From IMG/VR virus record IMGVR_UViG_3300044568_004391, positions 1 to 64,000 of that record: a DNA stretch of 64,000 bases; one strand, written 5' to 3'. Below are positions 35,794 to 45,143 of the stretch, in pieces. The translations under genes were made by a program, and so were the position numbers. How positions within the stretch are numbered: position 1 is the stretch's first letter; every line of letters begins with the position of its first letter. The notes beneath the pieces were generated by a model. That model did no database searches. It saw nothing but the letters and a program-made list of their open reading frames with translations, and was not told the DNA's origin. Source of the stretch: a virus.

Positions 35794-36397
35794 TTACTTG
35801 TCTATAAAGTAATCCTCTGTCATACCCTTTTTCTTCTAACATATCATAAAGTTCTTTTCTCTGAACTTTGGAGTAGTCAGGAACACATATTGAGTGTTTC
35901 TTTGAACTCATTAAATCATCTTGGAGAATGGAGATTAACCTGTCGGCGTCTTCCATAGTTTTAAGTAAAAACAACTCCATATGATCTTCTGCTTGAAACA
36001 ATACTTTGTTATTCAAGGCAACGAAGCTCAACACGCCGGGAAATCTCTTCACATACTTCAATAGAAGGTCATAGGTGAAGTTTACACCTCTGTCATAACT
36101 CCTGATCACTTCTTCTTCGAAGTACTCTCTTTTCTCACATATAGAGAATTCAGAGTTGTCAAGATCTACTTCAACATTCCTTCCGTACTCATCAACATCA
36201 AATAATTTCTTTTGATTTTTTGGACACAACAAAACCAGTTCGTATTTATATTTTTTTCCGTTCTCAAATTGTTTTGGAAATTTAATGTTGTTATTGTCAA
36301 TTAATTTTTTAAATTTAGTTGACGCACCTTGATAACTCTTGTAGGTACGGATTACTTTTTTTAATTTTTTATTTCTAAATAAGACTATCTTATACAT
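35765..36397 (-). CDS. Minus-strand hypothetical protein
   Basis: 210 residues from the ATG at 36397 (an in-frame ATG at 36418 would enter the dnaJ gene). The N-terminus is basic (MYKIVLFRNKKLKKVIRTYK, GASTKFKKLIDN); the rest is mixed, ending RQVINYPRQKYN. One of five minus-strand genes in the window. Its start codon lies 3 bases from the dnaJ start, so its promoter must be inside dnaJ. Function not recognised. Confidence 0.75.
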   Translation of the reverse strand: MYKIVLFRNKKLKKVIRTYKSYQGASTKFKKLIDNNNIKFPKQFENGKKYKYELVLLCPKNQKKLFDVDEYGRNVEVDLDNSEFSICEKREYFEEEVIRSYDRGVNFTYDLLLKYVKRFPGVLSFVALNNKVLFQAEDHMELFLLKTMEDADRLISILQDDLMSSKKHSICVPDYSKVQRKELYDMLEEKGYDRGLLYRQVINYPRQKYN

Positions 36398-36400
36398 CCT

Positions 36401-37339
36401 ATGGAAGATTTTTATCAAATACTCGGTGTTGAAGAAAACGCGGATAGTACAACCATCAAACGTAAATACCGAGAGTTATCTAAAATATACCATCCCGACA
36501 AAAATCCTCAAGGGGAAGATATGTTTAAAAAAATATCAAACGCTTATGAGGTATTGTCTGACGAAAATAAAAGAAGAGATTATGACTTTAAAAGAAAGAA
36601 TCCATTTGCTGGACAAGGGGGGCCGGGTGGATTTGATCCGTTCATGGAATTCTTCCGAAATCAATCAAGACCTCAAGCACCACCTCGTCCACAACAGCAG
36701 ATGAATATAAGTGTTGGGGTTATTGATGCTTATCTCGGAAATGAAATTGATATGAATTATGCAAGGAATGTGATGTGTGGGTCTTGTAATGGAAGTGGGG
36801 GTGAGAAAAGACCTTGTCAAAACTGCGGATCTTCAGGTTTTATTGTAAGGGAAATTGGAAGTTCTTTCTTCAGACAACGAGTTCAACAACCTTGTCCTGT
36901 ATGTCAAGGGATGGGAAGTCAACTGGTGAATGCATGTTTCGATTGTGGAGGATCGGCAGTTAAGAGAGATATGACAAACTTCAGGATCAAATTACCAAAT
37001 CAAGTTAGTGAAGGACAAAAGATTCGGATGGCAGATGCTGGTGATTATAATCCACAATTCAATATGTATAATGAATTGATAGGTACTATTTCACTTGTTC
37101 CTCAGAATAATTTCAAATTAGAAGGAAAAAACTTTGTCTTTACAAAAGAAATTAACATTAACGATGTCAAAAACGATCCCCACATTATCATCCCACATCC
37201 CGATGGTGAGATGAAGATCAGAATACCAAACAATGGGTCAACAAAAACCCCCTTACGAATAAGGGGGAAGGGGTATGATCCGAACTCAAGTGATTTATTT
37301 GTAAAGTTAGAATTTTTTCTAAATGAATTAATCACTTAA
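36401..37339 (+). CDS. dnaJ: DnaJ-type (Hsp40) co-chaperone
   Basis: 312 residues. J domain 1-62 with H31-P-D33 (YHPDKNP); a short Gly/Pro-rich stretch (~67-100); four zinc-finger repeats (CGSCNGSG, CQNCGSSG, CPVCQGMG, CFDCGGSA); and a substrate-binding C-terminal domain. This is the full type-A layout but shorter than bacterial DnaJ (about 370-380). The last zinc repeat has A instead of the final G. It would recruit host DnaK for folding or assembly of phage proteins. No dnaK or grpE gene is in the window. Confidence 0.92.
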   Translation: MEDFYQILGVEENADSTTIKRKYRELSKIYHPDKNPQGEDMFKKISNAYEVLSDENKRRDYDFKRKNPFAGQGGPGGFDPFMEFFRNQSRPQAPPRPQQQMNISVGVIDAYLGNEIDMNYARNVMCGSCNGSGGEKRPCQNCGSSGFIVREIGSSFFRQRVQQPCPVCQGMGSQLVNACFDCGGSAVKRDMTNFRIKLPNQVSEGQKIRMADAGDYNPQFNMYNELIGTISLVPQNNFKLEGKNFVFTKEININDVKNDPHIIIPHPDGEMKIRIPNNGSTKTPLRIRGKGYDPNSSDLFVKLEFFLNELIT

Positions 37340-37344
37340 CATCG

Positions 37345-37352
37345 TATTTATA
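37345..37352 (+). promoter_or_regulatory. TATTTATA phage promoter motif
   Basis: TATTTATA, 9 bases before the TTG start at 37362, between dnaJ and the Thr/Pro gene. It supports that unusual start. Confidence 0.5.
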
Positions 37353-37361
37353 AATAAAACT

Positions 37362-37811
37362 TTGCCAGGATTTATAGGTCAAATCAACATTGAGGGAGGA
37401 ACCATTACAGGTTCGAGTTACACATACGACGTAATTGTAAAATCCTGCTCTGAAACTGTATGGGTTCAAATTGGTAATTCTGTTCCCTATTCTTCTTTTC
37501 CCGTTTTTTTTGATGTATTTCAAACGTTGGGTGAGACTTATTGTTATGACTATAATGTAATTGAAGAGAATTTTTTAGCTCAATGTGAGGGAACGGTGAA
37601 TTTCCCAACGCCAACACCAACAATAACCCCAACTATTACCCCTACGGTTTCAGTAACTCCGACAATAACACCTACACATACTAAAACTCCAACAAAAACA
37701 CCCACAGTTACACCAACGAGAACTCAAAATTACGATTGTAATGTTCTTGGAACTGAAAACATGGACAACTTATCGGCGGAAAATGGAGATGAATTATGTA
37801 CGCTTCCATGA
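37362..37811 (+). CDS. Small virion protein, PKD-like domain plus Thr/Pro tail
   Basis: 149 residues, TTG start (no ATG in frame near). The N-terminal ~80 residues resemble the first domains of the genes at 4312 and 6328 (YTYDVIVKSC, W-x-QIGNS, SSFPVFFDVFQTLG, final Cys). A Thr/Pro linker follows (~82-123), then a short tail with CNVLGTENMD. It looks like a fibre protein shortened to one domain and a stalk. Confidence 0.72.
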   Translation: MPGFIGQINIEGGTITGSSYTYDVIVKSCSETVWVQIGNSVPYSSFPVFFDVFQTLGETYCYDYNVIEENFLAQCEGTVNFPTPTPTITPTITPTVSVTPTITPTHTKTPTKTPTVTPTRTQNYDCNVLGTENMDNLSAENGDELCTLP

Positions 37812-37835
37812 TAAACGAAAAAAATATAAATAAAA

Positions 37836-40415
37836 ATGCCCACAATCCCAATTTCCTCACTACCCAACTTTGATGAAAACAAGATAGGTACTTGGTTAGT
37901 TATTAATAACTCAGGTGAAACTGAAACCTTTAAAATTCGTAGAGAAGAATTTTTTACATTAAAATCCTATCTCAACGTTCAGGAAATGATTTCTGATCAG
38001 AATATAAATCTGAACGATTACACCGAAACTTATGGTTATTATTTACCCAATGATGGTGGTCAATTGGTTTATCTTATTAAAAATACTGGTACACCCGACG
38101 GTGGATCTGTAATTGAATTGGATAACGGACTATTCGCACATGCTCAATTACCATCTATCCTATCACCAATAATGTGGGGTGGGAAAGTCTTGGATAGTTC
38201 TACTTCTGCAGCAACAACTAACGTTTCTGCTGCTACTAATATGTTTGAATTCATTGCAACAGAAAATACAGCCACTCAAAGTAATGGTAAAAATAGTAGA
38301 AAAGTTAGATTCCCTCAAGGTAATTACTACGTCAACGGAACGATGGTGTTGCCTTCAAAGTTGGGTTCTGGGATCTATGATATTGATTTGAATGGTTGTA
38401 AAATTGTTGGTCTTTCAGCGGCTACGGATTACGCAATATTTCAAAGATTGAAAACCAATATGGATATTGAAACTTACGGATCTATACAAAATTCTTCAGG
38501 GGTTGAATATTTGAATGATAGGGTATTGATTTACAACGGAAATATATATGGACCAAATAGAAATTCAGGAACAATAGGGATTCAGATTCAATGTACCTAT
38601 ACTTCTTCGATTTCAAACATTAACTTTAGTAATTTAGGAACCGGATTGAGTCTTCAGTTTTGTTTGAATACTCAAATATATTCGAATATGTATACATCCT
38701 GTAATTATGGATCATATCTTAGTACTGGAGTTGGTTTTTGGAGTGGTGCAACATCTTCTAATAGTCAATGTAATGTTTCAACAATTAAACAAGATAGACA
38801 TTACTGTACTTATCCTTCACAGGCACCAATATTTATTGGAGGTTCGAGTGGAGTTTCTGTGATTGATTCAATAATAGAGGGTGGGGAAAGCGTCTATGGT
38901 ATTCATTTTAGTGGTATGAACTCAACTGTTGTTAAAGATTTCACAGTTGAAAGATTGCACTTAGAAGTTTCTGACTCAGGATCGAACCAAGGAATTACAG
39001 GTGCTGGAATATTCATTGATTCTCAAGCGGGCGGGGAGGTCAATATACATGGATTGTTTAGTCAATACTCTTACAGTACATTCAACAACGAAAAAAATGA
39101 TTATACAGGTACAACCAACGCAACACCTGGTACTTATATTTTGAGTCAAAGTGATGGTGATTTTACAACCAATGGATCTGGAACGAATTTAACATTTAAA
39201 GTTGTTGTTGGAGGAGGTGGAACAATAACCTCTTGGTCTTTGAGTGGTGATCCATTATCAAGCTCGGGATATAGTGCGGGTGATATTATAACAGTTCCAG
39301 CGGGTACATTCGGAGTGACATCAACTCAAGCTATATTCAAGGTAGATAGGAAAGATATTGATGAAAATGGTAGTATAAAGGCGGGTAATCCTGTTGTTGA
39401 TGCCTCAACATCGAACAGTTCTATGAGACTGAAGTTTCATAGTCTATATTGGCCAACCGGTACAAAAATAAAAGGACCCGTTAGTGATGGTATAGTTTTT
39501 TGGAATTTTGCAGGTTATATACCTGAACAAGTCGCCCAACAGGGTACAGGTTTGAGTAATACGGATTTGCAAGTGACTGATGAATATTGGGTTGCTTGGA
39601 AAAATGACAGTGGTGAGTATGCAGAAGAACAGTATTATAGAATATATTCTGACTCGGTAAATCAGGGTAAACTTGGATTGTCGACTGTTTCTTCATTATC
39701 AAGTTTCAATAGTGTAAATATCTTTCCTGATTTTAATAATCAAAATAAAAAAGCACTTTTTGGACCTAATTTCTTTGATTTCGGAGGAGTTGAATTTCGG
39801 TTTACAAACTCTAATTTGTTTACTGCATTTACAAATTCAGTGTCATTCAGGACAAATGGAGGTAATTTTGATATAACACCCACAGGTGGAGGAGATGTCA
39901 GACTTTTTGACAACGCATATAGATTACCAAAATTATCAGGTAAAACAAATACCACAATCATCAATGATGGATTAGGAACCACCTCATTCGGTTATTTAAG
40001 TGGTCAAATAATCAAAGAAACAATTCTCACGGCAACTACATCTCAATTACAAGAATTGACTGGATCTTTTGCCTTAGTGTCTAACGCTTCAATTACATTT
40101 ACCGCGACTAATACAACACATAAACTTTCGGTTCAAGCTCAAACCCTTAGTACTTCATCTAACAATGTATTTTTTGGTTTGAGTAATAATACGTCAAGTT
40201 ACACTACCTTAGGGGTAAAATATGAAAAATTGGTAAACGTTGCAACAGGACTTCAAAATAATAATGTTAAATGGGTGATTACTGATCTCGTAGTTGGGCA
40301 AAGTTATACGATTAACTTAGCTGGTAAGTTCACAGGTGGTGGTCAATCATATATTGTTTGGGGTGGTAATTCTTCGGGTGGTTATACTGATATAATTATA
40401 ACAATTGAACATTAA
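37836..40415 (+). CDS. Beta-helix tailspike-like protein
   Basis: 859 residues. The N-terminus MPTIPISSLPNFDENKIGTW carries the attachment module shared with the proteins at 8994 and 9564. From ~130 the sequence has the short-strand, Gly/Asn-rich pattern of a right-handed parallel beta-helix (VRFPQGNYYVNGTMVLPS, YDIDLNGCKIVGL, ISNINFSNLGTGLSLQFC, SVIDSIIEGGESVYG). The C-terminal ~150 residues form another beta domain. Tailspikes of this fold bind or cut polysaccharide; no catalytic residues are assigned here. Confidence 0.8.
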   Translation: MPTIPISSLPNFDENKIGTWLVINNSGETETFKIRREEFFTLKSYLNVQEMISDQNINLNDYTETYGYYLPNDGGQLVYLIKNTGTPDGGSVIELDNGLFAHAQLPSILSPIMWGGKVLDSSTSAATTNVSAATNMFEFIATENTATQSNGKNSRKVRFPQGNYYVNGTMVLPSKLGSGIYDIDLNGCKIVGLSAATDYAIFQRLKTNMDIETYGSIQNSSGVEYLNDRVLIYNGNIYGPNRNSGTIGIQIQCTYTSSISNINFSNLGTGLSLQFCLNTQIYSNMYTSCNYGSYLSTGVGFWSGATSSNSQCNVSTIKQDRHYCTYPSQAPIFIGGSSGVSVIDSIIEGGESVYGIHFSGMNSTVVKDFTVERLHLEVSDSGSNQGITGAGIFIDSQAGGEVNIHGLFSQYSYSTFNNEKNDYTGTTNATPGTYILSQSDGDFTTNGSGTNLTFKVVVGGGGTITSWSLSGDPLSSSGYSAGDIITVPAGTFGVTSTQAIFKVDRKDIDENGSIKAGNPVVDASTSNSSMRLKFHSLYWPTGTKIKGPVSDGIVFWNFAGYIPEQVAQQGTGLSNTDLQVTDEYWVAWKNDSGEYAEEQYYRIYSDSVNQGKLGLSTVSSLSSFNSVNIFPDFNNQNKKALFGPNFFDFGGVEFRFTNSNLFTAFTNSVSFRTNGGNFDITPTGGGDVRLFDNAYRLPKLSGKTNTTIINDGLGTTSFGYLSGQIIKETILTATTSQLQELTGSFALVSNASITFTATNTTHKLSVQAQTLSTSSNNVFFGLSNNTSSYTTLGVKYEKLVNVATGLQNNNVKWVITDLVVGQSYTINLAGKFTGGGQSYIVWGGNSSGGYTDIIITIEH

Positions 40416-40585
40416 TTAACCAACCATTGAATCATATCAACAGTTTCTTTTACACCGCAATAAAAGAGATAAAATGTAAAAGCGAATAAAAAGATTTGTT
40501 GAGGTTTTGAAAAAAATTCAGTAAGTGTCTGTTTTTGTTTATTCTTACACTTTTCACAAGGTTTTTTTTGATTTGAATTTGTCAT
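40412..40585 (-). CDS. Small zinc-motif membrane protein, minus strand
   Basis: 57 residues from the ATG at 40585 (an in-frame ATG at 40597 is possible). CEKCKNK near the N-terminus may bind metal, and one hydrophobic segment follows (IFLFAFTFYLFYCGV). It is convergent with the tailspike and overlaps its stop by 4 bases; its 5' end abuts the plus-strand gene at 40599. Function unknown. Confidence 0.62.
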   Translation of the reverse strand: MTNSNQKKPCEKCKNKQKQTLTEFFSKPQQIFLFAFTFYLFYCGVKETVDMIQWLVN

Positions 40586-40587
40586 AG

Positions 40588-40595
40588 TATTTATC
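40588..40595 (+). promoter_or_regulatory. TATTTATC phage promoter motif
   Basis: TATTTATC, 3 bases before the ATG at 40599, overlapping the 5' end of the minus-strand gene. Confidence 0.5.
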
Positions 40596-40598
40596 ATT

Positions 40599-40769
40599 AT
40601 GAAAGATATTATTAAAAGGGTTCTTCATACTTGGAAAGAAGAAACCACCGAAGAGAAATATAAAAAACCAAGGAAGTATAGTAAATCCTATTGTAAATCT
40701 ACACCTTGTTCGGAGATGGGGTTTTCACAAAAGGCATCTTGTAGACCATACAAAAATTGTTATAATTAA
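40599..40769 (+). CDS. Small cysteine-rich basic protein of 56 residues
   Basis: MKDIIKRVLHTWKEETTEEK, then a basic stretch and SYCKSTPCSEMGFSQKASC, RPYKNCY. The four- to five-cysteine tail with MGFSQKASCR recalls small phage proteins I have seen, and the same style as CKTFPYC in the gene at 30005. A zinc site is possible. Coding call supported by the promoter motif and amino-acid pattern. Confidence 0.65.
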   Translation: MKDIIKRVLHTWKEETTEEKYKKPRKYSKSYCKSTPCSEMGFSQKASCRPYKNCYN

Positions 40770-40801
40770 TTTGCCTTTTTGGATTTTATTTCTTATACTT
40801 A
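40770..40801 (+). promoter_or_regulatory. Possible weak host-type promoter before Dam-like gene
   Basis: TTTG at 40770-40773, 20 bases, then TATACTTA at 40794-40801; the -7 deviates from TAnnTTTG in its last two bases. Confidence 0.35.
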
Positions 40802-40819
40802 AATCAAAATATTATCATC

Positions 40820-41662
40820 GTGTTATCCTATATTGGCGGTAAGAGCAAAATCGCACCCAAACTTATTATACCCAACATCCCAACGGATATTGAAACTTTT
40901 ATTGAGATCTTTGGTGGAATGTTTTGGACATTCTTCAATATGGATCTCAAAAAATATCCAAACCTTAATAGGGTTGTATATAACGACTTCAATCCTTTGA
41001 ATTATAACTTATTCAAGTGTGTTCAAAATCCATCTGAATTACTCAAAGCTATTAATTCGATTGATTGTCAAAAGGTTGGAGTTGAAGATACTCCCGAAAT
41101 CTTTAAAGAACAATTTGTTCAATTTCAATCTGAACTATTTAATAAGGAGTTGGTTATTTCGGATTGTGATTATGAACTTGCCGCGAAATATGTTTATATC
41201 TTAACACAAGTTTTCAGTGGATCAAAGCCTGAAACATCGAACTTTATTGACCTCAAAGGAAAATACAAATCCAAGTATTTGACCTTCCGTGATAAGTTGT
41301 CCAAACCTGATTGGATTGATCATTTCTTGAAGATCACAGATGTGGAGAACTTAGATTTTGAGTTGGCGGTAAAGAAATATGATTCGAAGTCAACCTACCT
41401 TTACTTGGACCCCCCCTATTGGAAAACAGAGAACTATTATTCCAATCACGATTTTGATAGGAATGACCATGAGAGACTAGCAAATATTTTGAAGGGTGTT
41501 GAAGGTAAGTTCTCTCTGTCTTATTATGACTTCCCACTTTTGTCGGAATGGTTTCCGAAGGATGAATACCGTTGGGAGTCACAGGAATTTGCGAAAGCTG
41601 CGGCAGCTAAGAAGGGTAAAAAGCAAAATAACGCTGTTGAGTTATTGATTATGAATTATTGA
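40820..41662 (+). CDS. Dam-like N6-adenine DNA methyltransferase
   Basis: 280 residues, GTG start. The alpha-class (D12) order is clear: FxGxG-like motif in SYIGGKSKIAPKL (3-15), an acidic strand (VVYNDFNPLNY), and the catalytic D197-P-P-Y200 in YLYLDPPYWKTENYY. It would methylate adenine in DNA, protecting the phage from host restriction or marking its genome. No nuclease gene is adjacent, so it looks like an orphan. The target site cannot be read from sequence. Confidence 0.88.
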   Translation: MLSYIGGKSKIAPKLIIPNIPTDIETFIEIFGGMFWTFFNMDLKKYPNLNRVVYNDFNPLNYNLFKCVQNPSELLKAINSIDCQKVGVEDTPEIFKEQFVQFQSELFNKELVISDCDYELAAKYVYILTQVFSGSKPETSNFIDLKGKYKSKYLTFRDKLSKPDWIDHFLKITDVENLDFELAVKKYDSKSTYLYLDPPYWKTENYYSNHDFDRNDHERLANILKGVEGKFSLSYYDFPLLSEWFPKDEYRWESQEFAKAAAAKKGKKQNNAVELLIMNY

Positions 41663-41664
41663 TA

Positions 41665-41672
41665 TATTTATA
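41665..41672 (+). promoter_or_regulatory. TATTTATA phage promoter motif
   Basis: TATTTATA, 15 bases before the ATG at 41688, right after the methyltransferase stop. Confidence 0.5.
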
Positions 41673-41687
41673 ATAAAAAATATCGAT

Positions 41688-43133
41688 ATGAAATTTGTTA
41701 AAATTTTAAAGCAACTCATTCTTGAGGCAAAAAACACAGAAGAACTATTAAACACTTATGCTTATGGTGAAAAAAAATCAGACAAAGGTAAGGTTAAAAG
41801 ATCTTTGATGACACCTGAGGAGTTGATGGTGATCATAGCTAATGACCCCACATCAAGGATTAAAGGTCTTCGACCAGAAAATGTTGTCAACCAATTATAT
41901 AACCCAACGATAAAAGATTCTCAAGATTATATTGATCTTGGTCTCGAAGCGGTTGAAAAACCTGGTGATTATACTGAATGGATCATCACACAGTTAAGGA
42001 AATTGGCGATCAAGGTGGACCAAGAGGTTCCATTCAAAGAAAACAGAGAAGCATTTGAAAGAGCCTATCAAAGGGCTAGACGTCTATTTTTTGAAGACCT
42101 ATTTAAAGTGAAACAGGATTTAATTAGATTTCATGCTAATAAAAAGACCGATAGGATTGAGAAAAAAGATATTAATCAATATGCTAACTTTGATGAATTG
42201 GAATCTGTTGTTGCATCACTACCACTAGAGACTGCAACAACAACAAGATCTGAAAGAAGAGAATCCAAAGTTCACCCTGGAGCTGAGATGGTTTTTGAAA
42301 GTCCAAATTGGGATATTATTAAAATTGAAAGACAAGACGAACTTGGAAGAGAGGCGGCTTGTTTCTATGGTGGAAATCAATTGAGAAAAGAAAGAGGAGA
42401 GACCAATTGGTGTACATCAGCACCAAATGCATCTGGACCTTTCAAAAATTACATCAGTAAAGGACCATTATTTGTTTTAATTCCAAAAGGTGGAAACACA
42501 ACGTTTGGCCCTAAAGATGTAGGAGATATTTCAGGTCTTCCTTCAAGAAGATATCAATTCCACTTTGAAGACAAACAATTTATGGATCCAGATGACAGTC
42601 AGATAGATTTGCTTGAATTTTTCGGACCGGGAGGAGAAATGGAAGAACTCAAAGAATTCTTCAGACCCTATTTTGGTAAAATATTCTTGAAGGGTGAAAA
42701 TACCAATAACAAAACTTTTAAATTGGAATATCCTTCAGGTGGAGCATCGAAGTATGCTGCAATTTATGGATTGGATACAATCATCGATTCTATTCCTGAT
42801 TCCATCACCACATTCGAAGTCATCAATAAAAGTAATACACCACTCGATCTAAAAATAGATGAAGATTTTGTGAAAAAATTCAGTAACTTAAAAGCACTTC
42901 ATTTACATAATGCGGTCTCATCACTCCCAAGTAATTTGGGTGATTTGAATCTTAAGTTCTTGGCAGTCACAAACTCAAAAAATATCGATGAAATCCCTCA
43001 ATCAGTTGACAGATTGGTTGAAGATGGAACTCTTACCTTAGCAAGTTTTGCCGGAAGCAATCCAAACTTGAAATTACCAGAAAAACTCCAAAAAGCTCTT
43101 GAAGATGGAGATATTATTGGTTATTTTGGATAA
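41688..43133 (+). CDS. 'WCTS' family protein with leucine-rich C-terminus
   Basis: 481 residues. The middle holds a module also found in the gene at 48767: KKDINQYANFDELE, then EAACFYGGN, NWCTSAP, FKNYISKGPLFVLIPK. From about residue 340 are leucine-rich-type repeats (SIPDSITTFEV, NLKALHLHNAVSSLPSNLGD, LKFLAVTNS). The module resembles a divergent PcfJ core (compare the next-but-one gene). No enzyme motif recognised. Possibly a virion or host-interaction protein; this is speculative. Confidence 0.72.
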   Translation: MKFVKILKQLILEAKNTEELLNTYAYGEKKSDKGKVKRSLMTPEELMVIIANDPTSRIKGLRPENVVNQLYNPTIKDSQDYIDLGLEAVEKPGDYTEWIITQLRKLAIKVDQEVPFKENREAFERAYQRARRLFFEDLFKVKQDLIRFHANKKTDRIEKKDINQYANFDELESVVASLPLETATTTRSERRESKVHPGAEMVFESPNWDIIKIERQDELGREAACFYGGNQLRKERGETNWCTSAPNASGPFKNYISKGPLFVLIPKGGNTTFGPKDVGDISGLPSRRYQFHFEDKQFMDPDDSQIDLLEFFGPGGEMEELKEFFRPYFGKIFLKGENTNNKTFKLEYPSGGASKYAAIYGLDTIIDSIPDSITTFEVINKSNTPLDLKIDEDFVKKFSNLKALHLHNAVSSLPSNLGDLNLKFLAVTNSKNIDEIPQSVDRLVEDGTLTLASFAGSNPNLKLPEKLQKALEDGDIIGYFG

Positions 43134-43144
43134 AAAAGGAACCT

Positions 43145-43423
43145 ATGAACATCGATTGCGAAATTTATATCAAAAATTTTGTAACATTTTTTAACAACAA
43201 CCCAAACGATCTTCGGAATCTGATTGGTGATGTCCAAAAGGACATTTTTTATGGTAAGGTAAGGGATATGGTTCACAAGAAATGTGATGAAGGTGAAGAG
43301 TATATCCTTACGCAACAAGAACTTTTGAAGATATTGGTTGATATTCACAATCAATATTCCAAACCCAAAGACCCCGAACCTTATGTTCAGATGACAAATT
43401 TCGGTCCGTTATTTTTGAATTAA
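43145..43423 (+). CDS. Hypothetical protein
   Basis: 92 residues, helical (YIKNFVTFFNNNPNDLRNLI, KILVDIHNQYS) with one acidic stretch; ends VQMTNFGPLFLN. No recognised family. Four bases separate it from the PcfJ-like gene, so they are probably co-translated. Confidence 0.72.
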   Translation: MNIDCEIYIKNFVTFFNNNPNDLRNLIGDVQKDIFYGKVRDMVHKKCDEGEEYILTQQELLKILVDIHNQYSKPKDPEPYVQMTNFGPLFLN

Positions 43424-43427
43424 ACCC

Positions 43428-44996
43428 ATGAAAAACTACGAGTCATTCTATTTCAAGAGTCTTGGGAACACATGTGCTTTGGAAAAAATTGAAAAGGACG
43501 AATTCTATACTCTATTCAAAGAACCTCTCCTTTTGACTAAGGTTTCTTTAAGTTGGGAGATCATTGATAATGATGATATGGTCAAACTGAAGATGTCCAT
43601 CTTCAACGAAAACAAAAGAATTGAGAGTGTATATTTTAGGAAAGAGATAAAAACTTTGGTTTTTATTTTTAAGAAAAAGACAGGTCTTTTCTATTTTGGT
43701 GAATATACAAAACCATTTAGAAAAAAGAAGATGGTCGGAACTATCAAAACTTTTCCTCAGGTATGTATGACTGACAAATTTATTGGTCAACTGAGGGTTC
43801 TTTTCAAGATGTTACAATCTTCCGATTGGAAGAAGTCTCAATTTGTGAAAGATTATGTTGTAGAATACAGAGGTATTTTGGAAGAATACCAAAACAAAGT
43901 ATTAGACTTCATTGGATACCCAAGAGAAAAGATGAGATTAACGGATTTCGTATTTCTTCTAAAACTTAGAAAGTATGATGTTAAGATTCCAAATAATTGG
44001 ACAACATTTGTTTATATGTACTTACATAAAAAAAATGTAAAATTGAACAATTATAATTTGGTTGATTGTTTCCTGATGAGAAACGATAAAATAGGAAATA
44101 TATATACCAAAAAATATAAAAAGTTTTTCAATACTGCTGACATTACTCCTTTAGATGCGATAAATATAGTCGGCAACCTTAGAATTCTGAAAAGTTTGGT
44201 CGGTCCGGATTATTTTAAAGAATATGATTTGAATGATTTAAAAGAAAATTTGCATGGTTTTTCGTTTTTTAGTAGTCAGTTCATTCAACACATAACAAAT
44301 CAGGATAGATTGAATATACATAGATATATCTTGAAGTCTTTAGAGGTTGGAAATCGTAATTTACTCTCTTTACATGATCACTTGGGTTATATTCATGAAT
44401 TACACGAAAGAATAGGCACAAGTCCAAGATTTGTATTTAAATCATTGGAGGAATTTGAGAATGAACACTATGAATTATCCAATATGGTTCATAAAATGAG
44501 AAATGGGTATATGGTTAGAAATTATGACCCTAAATTTGAAAAACTGTTTTATGATAGTTTTGATGGGTTTGAAGTTAAGTTATTGAAAAATTCAGATGAA
44601 TACGTTGAAGAATCAAACCATCAAAGAAACTGTGTAAAAACATACACAAAAGACAAAGATTGTTTCATTCTTTCCCTCAGAGATAGTGATAATAAAAGGA
44701 TTACTATTGAATATGAAAAAAGTTATAATGGGGTTATACGTAAACAAACTTACGGATTCGCAAATTCACAGGTGGATTTGAATATCTACGGAAAGGCATT
44801 ATCTACGTTGGATACAACAATAGAAAAGTATTTCAAAAAAACAGATGACTTCCAATATGAAATGATCACCAAAACAATAATAAACGAATTTTACCAATAT
44901 ACACATCCCCAAAAAATATCTTGGAAAAATTTGGAAAGGAAGGATTCTTATAGTATCTTTGAAGAAGAAAATTTCAACTTTACAACTAATTTTTAA
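43428..44996 (+). CDS. PcfJ-like protein
   Basis: 522 residues. The C-terminal part (~375-480) follows the PcfJ-like pattern: E-x-NHQRNCVKTYTKDKD, CFILSLRD, ITIEYE, then I-R-K-Q-T-Y-G-FANSQ. The N-terminal ~350 residues are helical and unassigned. PcfJ-like proteins occur on phages and conjugative elements; their biochemical role is not settled. It sits among paralogues with a related YG/WCTS core, suggesting one fold family. Confidence 0.75.
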   Translation: MKNYESFYFKSLGNTCALEKIEKDEFYTLFKEPLLLTKVSLSWEIIDNDDMVKLKMSIFNENKRIESVYFRKEIKTLVFIFKKKTGLFYFGEYTKPFRKKKMVGTIKTFPQVCMTDKFIGQLRVLFKMLQSSDWKKSQFVKDYVVEYRGILEEYQNKVLDFIGYPREKMRLTDFVFLLKLRKYDVKIPNNWTTFVYMYLHKKNVKLNNYNLVDCFLMRNDKIGNIYTKKYKKFFNTADITPLDAINIVGNLRILKSLVGPDYFKEYDLNDLKENLHGFSFFSSQFIQHITNQDRLNIHRYILKSLEVGNRNLLSLHDHLGYIHELHERIGTSPRFVFKSLEEFENEHYELSNMVHKMRNGYMVRNYDPKFEKLFYDSFDGFEVKLLKNSDEYVEESNHQRNCVKTYTKDKDCFILSLRDSDNKRITIEYEKSYNGVIRKQTYGFANSQVDLNIYGKALSTLDTTIEKYFKKTDDFQYEMITKTIINEFYQYTHPQKISWKNLERKDSYSIFEEENFNFTTNF

Positions 44997-44999
44997 ACC

Positions 45000-45143
45000 A
45001 TGAAAAAAGCAGGTTCAGCTCAAGCAGGTCAGTATGTCAGTCGTGGAAAAACTGACCGTCCGGGTATTCATTCGAAATGCCGCACATCAAATCATAAACG
45101 ATCCAAGAACTATAAAAAGACATATCGAGGTCAGGGTCGATAA
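45000..45143 (+). CDS. Small basic protein of 47 residues
   Basis: MKKAGSAQAGQYVSRGKTDR, then HSKCRTSNHKRSKNYKKTYR and GQGR; net charge strongly positive. It starts 3 bases after the PcfJ-like stop and shares a base with the next ATG (TAATG). Probably nucleic-acid-binding; function unknown. Confidence 0.65.
   Translation: MKKAGSAQAGQYVSRGKTDRPGIHSKCRTSNHKRSKNYKKTYRGQGR

Noticed and set aside
37822-37832. TATAAATA on the plus strand before the tailspike as a T4-type late promoter
   Set aside because: It is the only clear plus-strand case in this orientation, in a very A-rich leader; chance is likely.
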